From Anaeramoeba flamelloides (Eukaryota > Metamonada > Anaeramoebidae), in the NCBI GenBank assembly GCA_027625915.1, contig JANTQA010000070.1, positions 12,529,001-12,593,000 on the forward strand: a DNA stretch of 64,000 nt, in the 5' to 3' direction. The position numbers and the translations under genes are program-made. Positions 11,969 to 23,778 of this stretch are shown here, in pieces. Position 1 is the first letter of the stretch. Every line of letters begins with the position of its first letter. Below the pieces are notes generated by a model. The model was not told the origin of the DNA. It made no database searches and saw only the letters and a list, made by a program, of their open reading frames with translations.

Positions 11969-12559
11969 TTAAATCTACTCTCAAAAATATCCTAAATGGT
12001 TGTTTGATTGAGTGTTTTGTACAGAACGATAATTTGAAAGATCACTCAGCTTTTAAAAAACTTTCACTTTTGTTCTGAGAATAGGTTACTGTGATCACTC
12101 TTTTCAAATATGTAAAAAGTGTGATGATTTTCTAGTTTTATTTTTACACAATCATTTGGTTCAACACAAAATTATAAAATATCTTACTTTTTTCAATAAA
12201 GAATCCAAAATCGTCAAGAAAAGAACACAACTCCAGAGTGTTTCTAGTAACACCCAAAACTCATGATTGTGAGTTTTTTAATTCGACGACAATAACTGGT
12301 ATTTTTTTCTAAATATTTCATTAACTTTTAGAATTATACCTGAAATTTTTACCAGATTTTATTAGTGTCCACTTAAAAAAATCTTGACGAATTATTACAA
12401 AGAACTATTTCACACAAATAAAAAATCTTTTCTCAAAGAAGCAATTTTTTTTTAGAAAGTGAACGAATAAATTTAGACACCAATAACAGTCCGAACTTTT
12501 CTTCTTTTTCATCTTCGACAAGTTAACAATAAATATTCATTTTTTTCTGTTTTGATCTT
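11969..12559. other. Region upstream of the SH3 exon
   Basis: No exon could be assigned. Sequence complexity and GC are a little higher than in neighbouring intergenic DNA, so short upstream exons or a 5' UTR of the SH3 gene may be present. Confidence 0.3.
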
Positions 12560-12748
12560 ATGATTAGAGTTGCAAAGTTTAACTATTTGGCATTAGATAA
12601 AACCTTTCTCTCGTTTAATGCCGGAAACAAAATTGTTCTTGAAGAACCCACACCGGAGCACCCTGATTGGCTTTATGGAACAAACCAAAAGACTGGTGAA
12701 AAAGGAATATTTCCAAGTAAATTTTCCAAAATCTTTTTTTTTTTCTAA
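12560..12748 (+). CDS. SH3-domain exon of an unresolved gene
   Basis: From an ATG at 12560 the frame gives MIRVAKFNYLALDKTFLSF and continues through the SH3 core: NAGNKIVLEE (RT loop to strand b), HPDWLYGTNQ (the W of the ligand groove) and GEKGIFPS (b-strand plus the PS before a 3-10 helix). SH3 domains bind proline-rich peptides. Two readings remain. Either the exon ends at 12716 before GTAAAT, the donor also seen in two other genes here, or it runs to the stop at 12748. If spliced, an acceptor AG at 12844-12845 would give ...GIFP-RC-NFFVPRSK..., close to the usual PSNFV ending of SH3. Upstream exons are also possible, because AG at 12566 could be an acceptor. Gene identity is unknown. Confidence 0.6.
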   Translation: MIRVAKFNYLALDKTFLSFNAGNKIVLEEPTPEHPDWLYGTNQKTGEKGIFPSKFSKIFFFF

Positions 12749-12845
12749 TTTATACGAATTAATGATTGACGTTTTTTGAAAATGAAATTTTGTTCTTAAT
12801 TTTTCATAAGCGTCTTCAACAAACAACACCAAACCCCTATAAAAG

Positions 12846-13280
12846 GGTGCAATTTTTTTGTACCAAGATCAAAAACAATATATTCGATCCTTGATTGTCT
12901 TTGCATTGCGGAAAAAATCAACACTTTGGTGCAAAAAAAACAAGGATCGAAAAAATACAGAATTTGAAAAGTTTTTTTTATTTGATCAATTCTTTTCTTA
13001 CAGACAAGTTTATGTACCTTCCAACAGAACGAAGTGAAAAAGTTCGTTTCTTGGATGCCAAAATAAAAACTAGATTTTTCTTGTGAGGTTAAAGAGTTTG
13101 AGTGAGGATCTTCAGAAAACAAATACTCCTTTGATTTTCTGTAAATCAAAACCTACCTATACTTTTGGCTCTGCCGCTTATTGATCCTAGCAAGCAGAAG
13201 TCAAGAAAAAAACAAATTACAGGATTAAACTCAATGTCAATTGTTCACATATCCAACATTTCTTACACTTGTCGTTGGAT
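12846..13280 (+). other. Coding-like stretch downstream of the SH3 exon, frames unresolved
   Basis: Three partly overlapping open frames of better-than-background composition follow the SH3 exon. One reads NFFVPRSKTIYSILDCLC from 12851. A second reads DKFMYLPTERSEKVRFLDAK near 13000. A third reads PILLALPLIDPSKQKSRKKQ near 13160. They are on one strand and may be further exons of the SH3 gene separated by short introns, or an eroded gene. A TTTTCTTACAG acceptor precedes the second. I could not make one consistent model. Confidence 0.3.
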
Positions 13281-14340
13281 TTAATTCGACAACAAAAAAT
13301 TTTCCATTTTTAAAAAAAAAAAAAAAAAAAAAAAACAGAAAAAAAAATTATTCAGAAGTTTGGAAAAGATGTGAACCAAAGTTGTAAAAGTGGGACTTCA
13401 AACTGCCTAATTCACATGTTTTAAGTAGTTTTATTTCACACTTTCTGGGACTTTTAGTCCGTACCTTTTTAAAATAGCTGTATTGTTCTTTCAATTCTAT
13501 CCAAGATGGTGTATTTGAATTTTTCTTTTTTTTTTAAATACATTTAACATTGTTTTCAAACTCCAACTGTTAAACAGTTTCAGTTATTCCGAACAACCGT
13601 CTCATCTTGTTAATTGGAAAATAAATGGAAGATAATTTTCAATCATCTTTCCAAAATTATATAAAAACAATACAAAAAACCTTGTATTAAAATAAATCAT
13701 CAAAGTCTTGAACTCTAAAAATTCAAATATAAAACACTAACAAGAAAGGATTTGAAAAATAGAATTGAATTTTCCCCAATTATTATAAAACAATAAAAAA
13801 TACTGTTTAGTTTGCAATTATCATTATTTAAAAAATAAATTTTACAAAAGTTTCGTTCTTTCAATCCAAAATTGCTTAAAAAAAAACATAAACCCACCAG
13901 TCCAAATAAACCATCAAAATTCCTGTTCTCAAATGAGAAACCATTATATAATTAGTGAAATGTATTCCAAAGTTTAACTTCAAAAAGATACTTTGAACTT
14001 CAAATAATTTTTTTTAAAAATTTGTGCTTCGATTCCAATTTTTCAATTTTTTAACACACTTCGGATAAAGCATTTTAAGTGTTTGAAATTTAAAAAGAAC
14101 TTTAGAAATTAGTGAGGTTTCAAAATGTTCTTTGCAAATCGGAGTTATTGAATTTATCAAAATAAAATCCCTTTGCCTTCTTGATCTCCAAAGAAAGGTA
14201 AAAAATTTCAACAAAAGGAATGTGAACTAAAAAAAATTTTAAAGATTTTTTTTTGGAATTCTCAAAAACTTAACTACAGATGACATTTTTATTATTTAAA
14301 TTGAACTGAAAATTTCAAACATTTTATCTTTTTTATTTAT
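13281..14340. other. AT-rich intergenic DNA
   Basis: It includes a long A run near 13312-13335. No gene or repeat partner was recognised. Confidence 0.4.
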
Positions 14341-14885
14341 TTATTTATTGAGAGAAAGGATTAATTTAAGAAAATTTATTAAAATAAAAAGAGAAAAGAA
14401 AAATAATTTAAAAAAAAAGATAAAAAATAAAAATATCATTTGCATGACCAAATAAAAATTATAAACTGCCATTAGGTTTTCCAGACTTTTAAAAAGAATA
14501 GAGAAAAAACTTTGATTTTTCTCCATTCTTTTAAATTCTGAAAAAGTGAAAATAGGTTTTTTTGAGTTTTCTATTTATTTGTGAAGTGTTCTAGGTTTTT
14601 TTTACTTTTTGAAATAAACAGAAAATTTTAATAAATTTTCCGTTTATTTCAAAAAGTAAAAATACCTAACGGAACATTGTAAAATAGAAAACATCAAAAA
14701 AACCTAGGCACTTTCCAGAATTTGAAATAAATAGAAAAATCAAAAAAACCTAACGAAAATCTATTGATTTTCCAAATAAAATAGAAAACCTCAAAAAAAC
14801 CTAGAACACTTAACAGATAAAACAGACCCCCCCCAAGAAAACTTAGGCACTCTGCGGCACTTCTCCGAATATCTTAATTTTTATT
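14340..14885. repeat. Hairpin-array repeat (copy 1)
   Basis: Nested inverted repeats are present. Hairpin type 1 spans 14591-14670 (CTTTTTGAAATAAACAGAAA mirrored by CGTTTATTTCAAAAAG, flanked by CTAGG/CCTAAC). Type 2 spans 14470-14540 (CCAGAC...AAAGAATAGAG mirrored by CTCCATTCTTTTAAATTCTG). Repeated AAAAAAACCTAACG, CCTAGAACACTT and GAAAACCTC blocks follow. It ends in a C8 run (14827-14834), then CTTAGGCACTCTGCGGCACT and TCTCCGAATATCTTAATTTTT. The same modules occur at 31175-31925, 53010-53710 and 60320-61090. Confidence 0.75.
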
Positions 14886-15206
14886 CAGAGATAGTTTTGA
14901 ACCCGGTGAGAGTTGGTCAATTCTCTCGAGAATTGATCTGCTTCATAAATTGAGACGGATTTTGTTCCAATTCTCATTCAATTTTATAATATCTTAAAAA
15001 GATTCACATCGATCAGACGATTTCTCCAAGGGAATTAGTCGTTATATGAAGCATAAGCCCAATTTTTAATTAAAATTACGCTGTGATGACTTTTTGAGAA
15101 AATGATAAATAATCAGAAATAATGTGGTAATAAGATCAATTTTCGTAACCTTCATATTGTAAATTGGAAGTTTTACCACTGTTCCCTTACCAGTTCTCAG
15201 AAAAAA
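14886..15206. other. Moderate-GC noncoding stretch with a strong hairpin
   Basis: Composition is less AT-rich than the surroundings from about 14890 to 15060. TCAATTCTC TC GAGAATTGA near 14918-14938 forms a 9-bp stem. No ORF, tRNA cloverleaf or known RNA was recognised. Confidence 0.35.
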
Positions 15207-15790
15207 TCTATTTTTTTCAATTTTTTCCCGGGCTAAAATTTATGTATATTGAGAAGAAGAGTTAAAAAAGGAAAAATAAAAGAGGCCACTTGCTAATACT
15301 GAGATACTGAAACACAACAGTTTGGGTAACTTGGAAATAATAAAAACGAAAAAGCAAATGTAAAAAATACCAAAGGTTTAAAGTGATACATGATCAAAAA
15401 GAAAAAAGAAATTACAACAACTTAAACAACGATCCCCAAATGAACATTCATGATCAATTATCAAATTAAATGAAATTAACCAAAAGTATTATGATTGTGA
15501 TTTTGGGATGTTCTTAATTAAAAGATAGTATTGCTTTTTTTTTTTTTGAATTTTTTACCAATTGCTTCTTCAATTTCTAATTTTTTTTTTAAAATTCTTT
15601 TTTTTTTCTCTTTTTTCCTTTTCAATTTTTTGTTTTTTTCAATATAATAATAATTTGGGTATGTCTCTTCCCTTGAACAATCATGAGATCCATGATTTTA
15701 CGATTAAACTATCCTTTTAAGGAAATTTCAATAAACAGTGCATCTATAGTGTAATTCCACATTTCTTCAATAATAATAAGAATAAGAATA
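15207..15790. repeat. About 580-bp direct repeat upstream of the RasGAP gene (copy 1)
   Basis: It matches 40345-40925 on the same strand over nearly its whole length. Shared blocks are CTTGCTAATACTG, GAAATTACAACAA, TGAACATTCAT, GATGTTCTTAATTAAA, TTTTTTACCAATTG, ATAATTTGGGTATGTCT and CCTTTTAAGGAAATTT. No frame is conserved and no target duplication is seen. It ends about 240 bp before the probable coding exon of the RasGAP gene. Confidence 0.75.
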
Positions 15791-16027
15791 ATAAAAAAAT
15801 AATCTCATTACCTCTTTAATCTATTTTCTAATTCATAAAAATGAAAATTTTAGTTATAAAATTTTTAAAATGAAAAAACAAATGATTCTTAATTGTGCAT
15901 TAAATAAATATATATATGTATATATAATTTGGAAAAACTCATCCAATCCAATTTTATTTCTGAAAATAAAAAATAAAATAAAAAAATAAAAACATTCTCT
16001 CGAATTATCATTCGAAACAATTTATAG

Positions 16028-16167
16028 AAAATTACACTACAACTCAAGAATCGTATGACAAGTATTATATTTTATCAACTCAAAACAATGGAAAGATAAG
16101 TGAAAAATTCCAATTTAATTCAGCAGACACGGAGTCAAATGGAGGAACAATAGGAAATTCTAATATC
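16028..16167 (+). CDS. Probable 5' extension of the RasGAP-gene exon
   Basis: In frame with the 16168 ATG, this segment encodes about 46 residues (starts near ENYTTTQESYDKYYILS and ends GGTIGNSN) without a stop. Codon quality matches the gene body, not the flanks. AG at 16026-16027 is a plausible acceptor, so an upstream first exon with the true start is likely. I could not locate it. The stop that closes the frame is near 15977. Confidence 0.5.
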
Positions 16168-19100
16168 ATGCAAAGCAGCAACATTTGGATGAATAGAAAC
16201 TATTACTTAGAAAACATCAAAGTATATAAATTCAGAGGAATGAACAGCATCCCTACAATTCCGATTTCTGAAACATCATTTTTCAAGGTCTGTGAAAAAA
16301 ATGGCAAATGGGAAAAACGATATTGTATATTAAAAGACAAGATTATTTATTTATATAAAAAAGATCAAACAACCAACAATAATAACCCAACCAATAAAAT
16401 AGATTTGTCCGATCTAATTTGCATCAAAAAAAAAGTTTTTCAGAATAAAAATTTGAATAATTTTTGTTTTCAATTAATATTTCCAAACAAAATAATTTTT
16501 TTACAAGCAAAAGACAAGCAATTGATGAATTATTGGATGAATGCAATAAAATCAATTCAATTATTTTTACACCTTTCAGCAACAAAATGCAAAATTGAAG
16601 ATCGGCAGTTACTGGAAGAACTATTAAATTATATTTCAAAAAAAAAGAATGCAATCAAGCAAAAAAAAGAATTAATTGAATTAACATTATTAAAAAGCAA
16701 AATGAAGGAAACACAAATCAACTTTCTACAAAATACATTAAATTTTTATGAAAACTGTTTAGAGGATGTCAAAAAATGGAAAAGTTTTTTGATTATCAAA
16801 TTAGACATAATACTCAAAAAACAAAAATCCTATCATAGCAAAGCATTAATTATTAACGATTATCATCCAATAGGAAACAAAAGCATAAGCATAAGAATAA
16901 GCAAAAGCAACAACGAAAAAGAACAAGAAAAAGAAAATGTATCAGAGATCGAAAAAGGCCAAGTAAATGAATTAATTCTTAAAAAAAATAATATAATCAA
17001 TATTTTAGAAATACACCAAAATGGGAAGTGCTTTGGGGAATTAAATGGCGAAATTGGATGGGTTTCATCTGATCATATTAAATTAATAATTTATCCGTAT
17101 GATGAGAATAGTGAACACCAATTGAACGAGATACAATTTAATCTAGAAAATAACAGCCCATTACTGAATACTAAAAAATTTGGCAAGTTAAGAATGAAAA
17201 AAAAAAATAGATTAAGCAATTCATTTAGAAAACCATTGACTAATACAAAATTTTTGAAAGAAATTGGGTTGTATTATCAAGGATATTTAATGAAAAAATT
17301 AATCAATAAGAATAGATGGAACAAAAGATTTTTTTTATTGATTAATAATCATCTTCATTATTATAAACAAGAAGATTCGACAACTCCCAATTTGGAGATC
17401 GGTTTGAGTAATATTGAAAAGATCTACGATGCAACGATAAAAACAAATCAAGAAAATTGCTTTGAAATTATTAATCACAAACGGCCTCTAATATTATTTG
17501 CAGAGGAACGAATTGAATTCACTCAATGGACCGAGAAGTTACAACTAGCGATAAATGCAAAAAATTATAAAAAAAGGATCACGGAAAATGATATTGAGGA
17601 GCATCAAATAAAAATCAATTTACTATTAGCGTATATTAAAAAATTAATTGAAAAAAATAGTAAAAAATTTAATGATCTTAAAACTCAAAAATTATTATTT
17701 GAAAAAGAAAGCAAATATGAGAAATTAAAATTAGTAACAAACAATAATAATAATAATAATAATAAAGTTAACAACTATAAGATCAACCGGATCAGCAGCA
17801 ATATCGACTTAAATAATACTAATAATGAATTTTTACAATCATATTTTTTTTTAGTACAAAATTTTTTAATTATTTTTAAAAAATTAGCCATTTTACAAAG
17901 ATACAGAAACAAATTTTTAGGAATATTGGCTAGATTGAAATTTCCTAATGCTGTCGATAAAGAAATAGCAATTTCAATTGAATCAAACAATACTGGGAAT
18001 TTATCAAAAAATGAACTAAAATTCGAGAAAAACCAATGGTTCATTTTATTACAGAAAAGAGATGAAACTTATGTGCAAGTGGAAACCGGAAATGAAATTG
18101 GCTTTGTTCCCCGAAACAAATTAGAAGTCATTAATTTACCAACAATCAATAAAGTTTTTTTAGATACCAAAGATGCATTGTTAAATAAGAGCGAATCAAA
18201 TATTGATGATAACTATGGAAAAAACAAGATTTATTTAACAAATAAAAATTCTAATAAGTCCAATAAAGATTTAAATAATGAAAAAAAGTTCGTCACACTC
18301 TACCAGCAAATATTGGATGAGGAAAAAAATAAAAAATCCTTTCCAATTCATAAAGAAGGTTTTTTACAAATGTACAACGGCAAAAAATACATTCAGAGGT
18401 ATTTTCGGTTAAAATCTTGGTTCTTTGGTATTTATCAGGATAAGGAAACCTTAAAACCCTTTGATGTGATTGATTTCAGAAATGTAACATTTTATGATAT
18501 CGATTCCCAATCAAAAAATTCCAAGGAATTCAAAATTAAAACGAAAGGTGGCCTAAGTAAATTATTTATCGCCAATGATCAGAATGAACTCTATAGTTGG
18601 TTAAAACTATTTAATTTTTGTAAATTATTCCAAGGATTGTCCGCATTAACAATGTACAGCAATACAAACAATGGAATTTTTAATGAAGAGAATGAGAAAA
18701 AAATGAAAAACTATTTGGTATTGGTTAATTGGATTCATCAACAAATTGAAACAACTTTAAAGAGAAGAAATGAATTAATGAATAATATTAATGTTGATAC
18801 TAAATCTTTGACTGGGGGGGATAAATTAAAACAAAGTATAAATAATTCTCAAATGGAAGATTTAAAGCATATAAATTCAGATTTAGATTTATTGCAAATA
18901 TGGGAAAAAAGAGTATTAAGGAAAGTTGCAAGATCAACTATTAATGACCCGAATGATTCCCGTACCAGAGTATTTTGTTTACAAGATTATGAAGGCAACA
19001 GAGAATTTAATGAATTAAGTTTTAAAAGGGGCGAGTTCTTAATACTAATTAAAAAGGCATTTAATGGAGTAATTCAGGTGAAAAGAAATGAAGTTATCGG

Positions 19101-22100
19101 GAATGTCAAACCCGAATTAGTTAAATTAGTGATACCGTCTGTAATTAGACAACGCAGCAACAATAATAACAATGATAATGATAATGATGATGATAACGAT
19201 ATTGATAATAATAGTAGTAGTGGTAGTATTAATAATAATAATAACATTGATAGTGATAATTATTATAGTGATGGATTTAATAAAAAATATAATAATATGA
19301 ATAAGAGTACCAATAATATATATGGTATCGATAATGATATGCAGAAAAGCAAGAATAAAAAATATAAAATAAAAAAAAGATTAATCAAATTAGATATGAA
19401 CAGTATAATATCAGAACAAAGGAATTATTTGCCCTTCTTCTTACAGACGCCCGTTTTAATTGAAAAAACAATCGGATCAAATAAATGGAAGAAAAGGACT
19501 CTATTGATAAGCCAATGGAATTTATCTATTTTCAATAAGAATAGCTTAGAATCTGAAATTGATGTTAGAACAATTATTTATGTGGAGAAATGCTCAAATT
19601 TAATTGATCACAATTTTGGATTTTTAGTTTCAAATAGCAAAAAAGAAATTCGGTTTGTCGTGGATACAAACGAAATATTACAGGACTGGTTAAATAATTT
19701 AGAAATGATCAAAAATTTACAATTAATTCTAAATCCACTTGAAAAGCAAAACTATGAAAAAATGAAAAAAAAATATTATTTTTTAATATATCATTTGATC
19801 CACTCTGCAAATTTAAATCAAAACAATTTAGGAATTTTAACGAAATCAAATATTAAAGTATCAAAAGAACGAACAGAAGAGTTGAATTTTTTAAATCTAA
19901 ATCACATAATACTGGAAGAATGGTTAGTATATATCCTATCAAGATTATGTAGATTAAAAATAATACAAGAGAAAGACATGTATTGCTATGAATACACCAT
20001 TAAACAACTAATTGAAGATGATCGCGAACGGTCCTTTTGTTTACAAAACTACCAACCAAAGAGCGAAGAAGAATTAAAGGGCGTTCAAAATGAATGCTAT
20101 TTAATCGTAAACAAAATATCTGATAATAATTATTGTGTATATGATGAAAATAAAAAAATCGTACCAGTGAACCCCGAATATTTTCAAATTGTAATTCCAG
20201 AAAAAATAAACATTAAAGTAGAATTTCCAAAAAATTATTTAAATATACAAAACGACAAAGGTTTAAGTTCAAACGAATCTGATTATTTAAGTAATTTGTC
20301 TAATAGCGAAACTCAAAAAAAGGAATTTTCTGAAAAGGATTACTCTGGAAAAGAAAAATCGGAAAATGAAATGAGAAACGAAATGGAAATGGAAAAAGAG
20401 GGTATTGAAGGGGGGCATTTCATTAAACAAAAGGGATTAGGAAATTTATTTTTCAATGATAAAAAAGAAGATGTTTTGTTTTTCCAATTTTTTAATTTGC
20501 AAAAAATGGATGATCAGCAGGCTGTCCATTTAGCAGAACAATGCTTAGTGTTATGGGACAACACCCCCGAAAGTATATTTAATTTCCCGATAGATTATCA
20601 AAATTATTTATCTTTAAAACAAAAATCAATCAACCAATGGTCAAAATTATGCGGATGGCTATTATTTATTTACAATAATAACTCAAGTAAGCATGCAAAC
20701 AAAGTATATGATTTAAGGAACATTGATTCAATTACCAAGAACCTCAGAACATTAATAATAAAGTTTCATGATGCGACGGAATTGAAGCTATATGTCCATG
20801 AGGAAAAATTGGTTAATAAATGGTTTACATGCTTCAATATAATGAAAATATTTAGAGACTTAGTTTCCAAATCAAATAATAATGAAGCATCAGAAGTAAA
20901 ATTAATCAAATTAAATACTGTGTATGATTGGATAAATAAAAAAGTTGCAAAATTAGAATTAAATAAAAAAAAGCATAAAAATTTATTACAATTCCACACC
21001 ACTGATACCATAATTAAAACAACTTCCACATTATACCAAACCGTGGAAAATAATAAAAGACAATTGATTAGTTTATATCATTGGAGGAAAAGATTATTGA
21101 TAAATCTGTCAAAATTAGAGATTGCCAATTTTTTAAAGAATGAGAACTATTATGAATTCGGAATTACCAACAAGGAAAATAATACTATGAAAAATGTAAA
21201 TCAAGATAAAACATTAAAATTCCAATCCAAAGAATGGATAATAATTGTAAATAATGATATAAATAATGATTTTATTCTAGGAATGAAAACAAATAATCTT
21301 AATGAAACTGGTTTAATATTTAAAAAAGATTTATGGATTTTAACTGTAAATGAAATAAATGGAAATTTTAATTCCCATAACCAATCAACTTATTCTAATA
21401 TTTTTTCACCTGATAATAAGAATCTTTTTAATCATTTAGAAAAAAATTCAATCAATAATAAGAACAATATTGATAGTTATAGCATTAATAATGATAATAA
21501 TGTTAATAATAATATTAATAATATTAATAATATTAATAATAATAATAAACATAATAACAACAACAATAATATTAATATTAATAATAATATTAATAATAAT
21601 AATATTCCATTGGATTATGAATTCAAATCCACCAGTAACATTAATTCACGGTTATTAAAAGAAATTGGATCAATACCCATTTTTTATGAAGGTGAAGTGT
21701 GGAAATATAAACCAGGTCTAAGATCAAAATGGAAAAAACGATATATAAGAATTTATGAATTTATTTTTTTAATATATTCAAAAAATAAAGACACGGAAAT
21801 GGAATTAGTAAAACAATTTAATTTAGAAAATGAATTTGAAATAGATTTAATTAAAGACGTTAAAGAAATACCTTCCGTGAATTTATTACCATATTCTTCA
21901 TTAAAATCAAATGTATTTGAAATTTATTTCCCAAATACTAAAAGAAATGAATATTATATGTTCGCTACAGAAGAAGCAGGTACAAAATTTGAATGGATGT
22001 TTCATTTACAACATTTAATCTTGTTTAAAGAAATTTTACAACCATTGACTATAAAATTAAAAGAGAAAAGAAAAGAGAATTATTTACAACTGATTAATTA

Positions 22101-22492
22101 TTTATCAAATAGTCTAAACTCCATAGAAAAACAAATAGAAGAAGAAACAAAACTATTTAAAATTTCTAATGAAAACCCTAATCAATACATCCATGAATCA
22201 ACCAATTTAGAAAAAAAAATTCATTTAAATCAAAAAATATTAAAAAGAATTCTCCCATGGAGAAAAAAAATATTACAATTATTATTAAGATTACAATTAA
22301 ATGATTATAATGATTACCAGCCACGAGCATATCTTTTGAAAAAAAAAAAACATATTGTACCAAGAACAAAAAATCATGAAATTCCTGAAGAAATAATCCT
22401 CTACCCTAACGAATTTGTAAAAATTGTTAAAGGATTTGGTAATAATAATTTTATTAGGAGTAGTAGTAGTAGTAGTAGTAGTAATAATAATA

Positions 22493-22533
<41 letters not shown>

Positions 22534-23778
22534 CAGAGCCAAATAATAAAGAATGGTCAATTAATTTTAATAAATAATACTGATTTTTTAAAAATAATAC
22601 CTGCAAAACCTGAAGAAATGTTTGAAAATTTTACTCAGACTCTCAATAATAATATTAATAATCAGAAAATCCAAAAGATGGAAGAAAACATTTTATCGGT
22701 AGAAGGGAAGGAAATATTTTATGAATTATTATCTCATAAAAATTTTTTAATTTCTCACACCTTTATCCAAATGGTCAATTCTAGTGATTTAGAAATCCTG
22801 ACAAAAAATTATCCAATTATACTGGAGAGAAAGAAGTTAAATTTACAATTTTTAAAAAATATAATTAGATACGAAATTGATGTTACGCTAACAGAAACTA
22901 CCCTGTTTAGGAATAATAGTATTGCCTCAAAATTGATTTCAAATTACACAAAGAGAGTGGGAATTAATTATTTGAAAAAAGTTATCGGGCCAATTGTTCT
23001 TGAAATGTCTAGAACTGTGGGATCATTTGAAATTGATGAGCACAAATTCGGGCAAGACGATAATCTGCGAGATAATCAAGAGAGATTAGAAAAATACTTC
23101 AAAAAGCTAATGAATTCAATTTTAAATTCGATACAATATTGCCCGCTGGTGTTACGAGATTTGGCATCCATTTTATGCACCATTGCCCAAAAGAAATTTC
23201 CAAACACGCGTTATGTAATAATCTCCGGGTTTTTCTTTTTAAGATTTATTGGTCCAACATTGGTGGTGCCAGAATCATATGGCATCATTGACGAAAAGCC
23301 CACACTGAGAGTAAGAAGGGGATTGATCTTGATGTCAAAGTTACTACAAGGCGCTGTTAATATGACACCACTCAAAGAAAGTAATTTCAAATATTTTGAC
23401 GAACTGATTTCCCAGTTTGAAACGAACGTTAAACACTTTATGGATCAATTAGTTGAGCCAGTAATGGTCGTACAATTGAGAAATAAGGAATTGATAACTG
23501 TCATTTCAACTTTAGAAAATAAGAATCTTTTAATGTGTAAAGGAAATAAACTGTCCTTAAACTATGGCCAGATACCTATGAAGGAAATAGATCCTAATAC
23601 CCAAATTTTTGATTATGAGCCAGAAAGTTTTGATCTTGATGAACAATTAATTGAATCAGCTTTAATTAAATTATTTAAAATTTTTAAAATTCAGAATTAT
23701 CAAAATAAATTTAAAGAATTATTAAAAGAACATCCTACTATTTTGAAATATATCGTTGATTTAATAGAAACCAATTAA
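16168..23778 (+). CDS. Giant multi-PH / multi-SH3 protein with C-terminal RasGAP domain
   Basis: A 2,536-codon uninterrupted frame. Six times over, a PH-like domain (each with a K/R-W-x-K-R-x-(F/Y/T) signature and a final W-helix), a helical hairpin and an SH3-like beta domain follow one another. PH domains lie near residues 36-133, 369-465, 727-821, 1088-1185, 1490-1561 (weak) and 1838-1951. SH3-like domains lie near 230-309, 597-658, 933-990, 1288-1345, 1660-1728 and 2052-2146. Asn/Asp runs link modules. A RasGAP domain occupies about 2175-2425, with the arginine-finger loop LFRNNSIASK (Arg near 2248) and FLRFIGPTLVVPE (near 2357), so it should speed Ras GTP hydrolysis. PH domains suggest membrane phosphoinositide binding. 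Translation probably starts further upstream: the frame is open and coding-like back to about 16028, where TTTATAG makes a good acceptor, with no ATG before 16168. I cannot name an orthologue. Confidence 0.9.

Noticed and set aside
12796-13149. Minus-strand 117-residue frame opposite the SH3 gene region
   Set aside because: It lies antisense to better plus-strand coding candidates, and its residue content has no domain signature.
14340-14885. CRISPR array
   Set aside because: The repeated units are inverted hairpins of varied length, not equal direct repeats with unique spacers, and the genome is eukaryotic.
21470-21658. Ile-rich 62-residue plus-strand frame, and the Ile/Thr-rich minus-strand frame at 22297-22560
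   Set aside because: Both are shadow translations of AAT/ATT repeats that encode Asn runs in the RasGAP protein.
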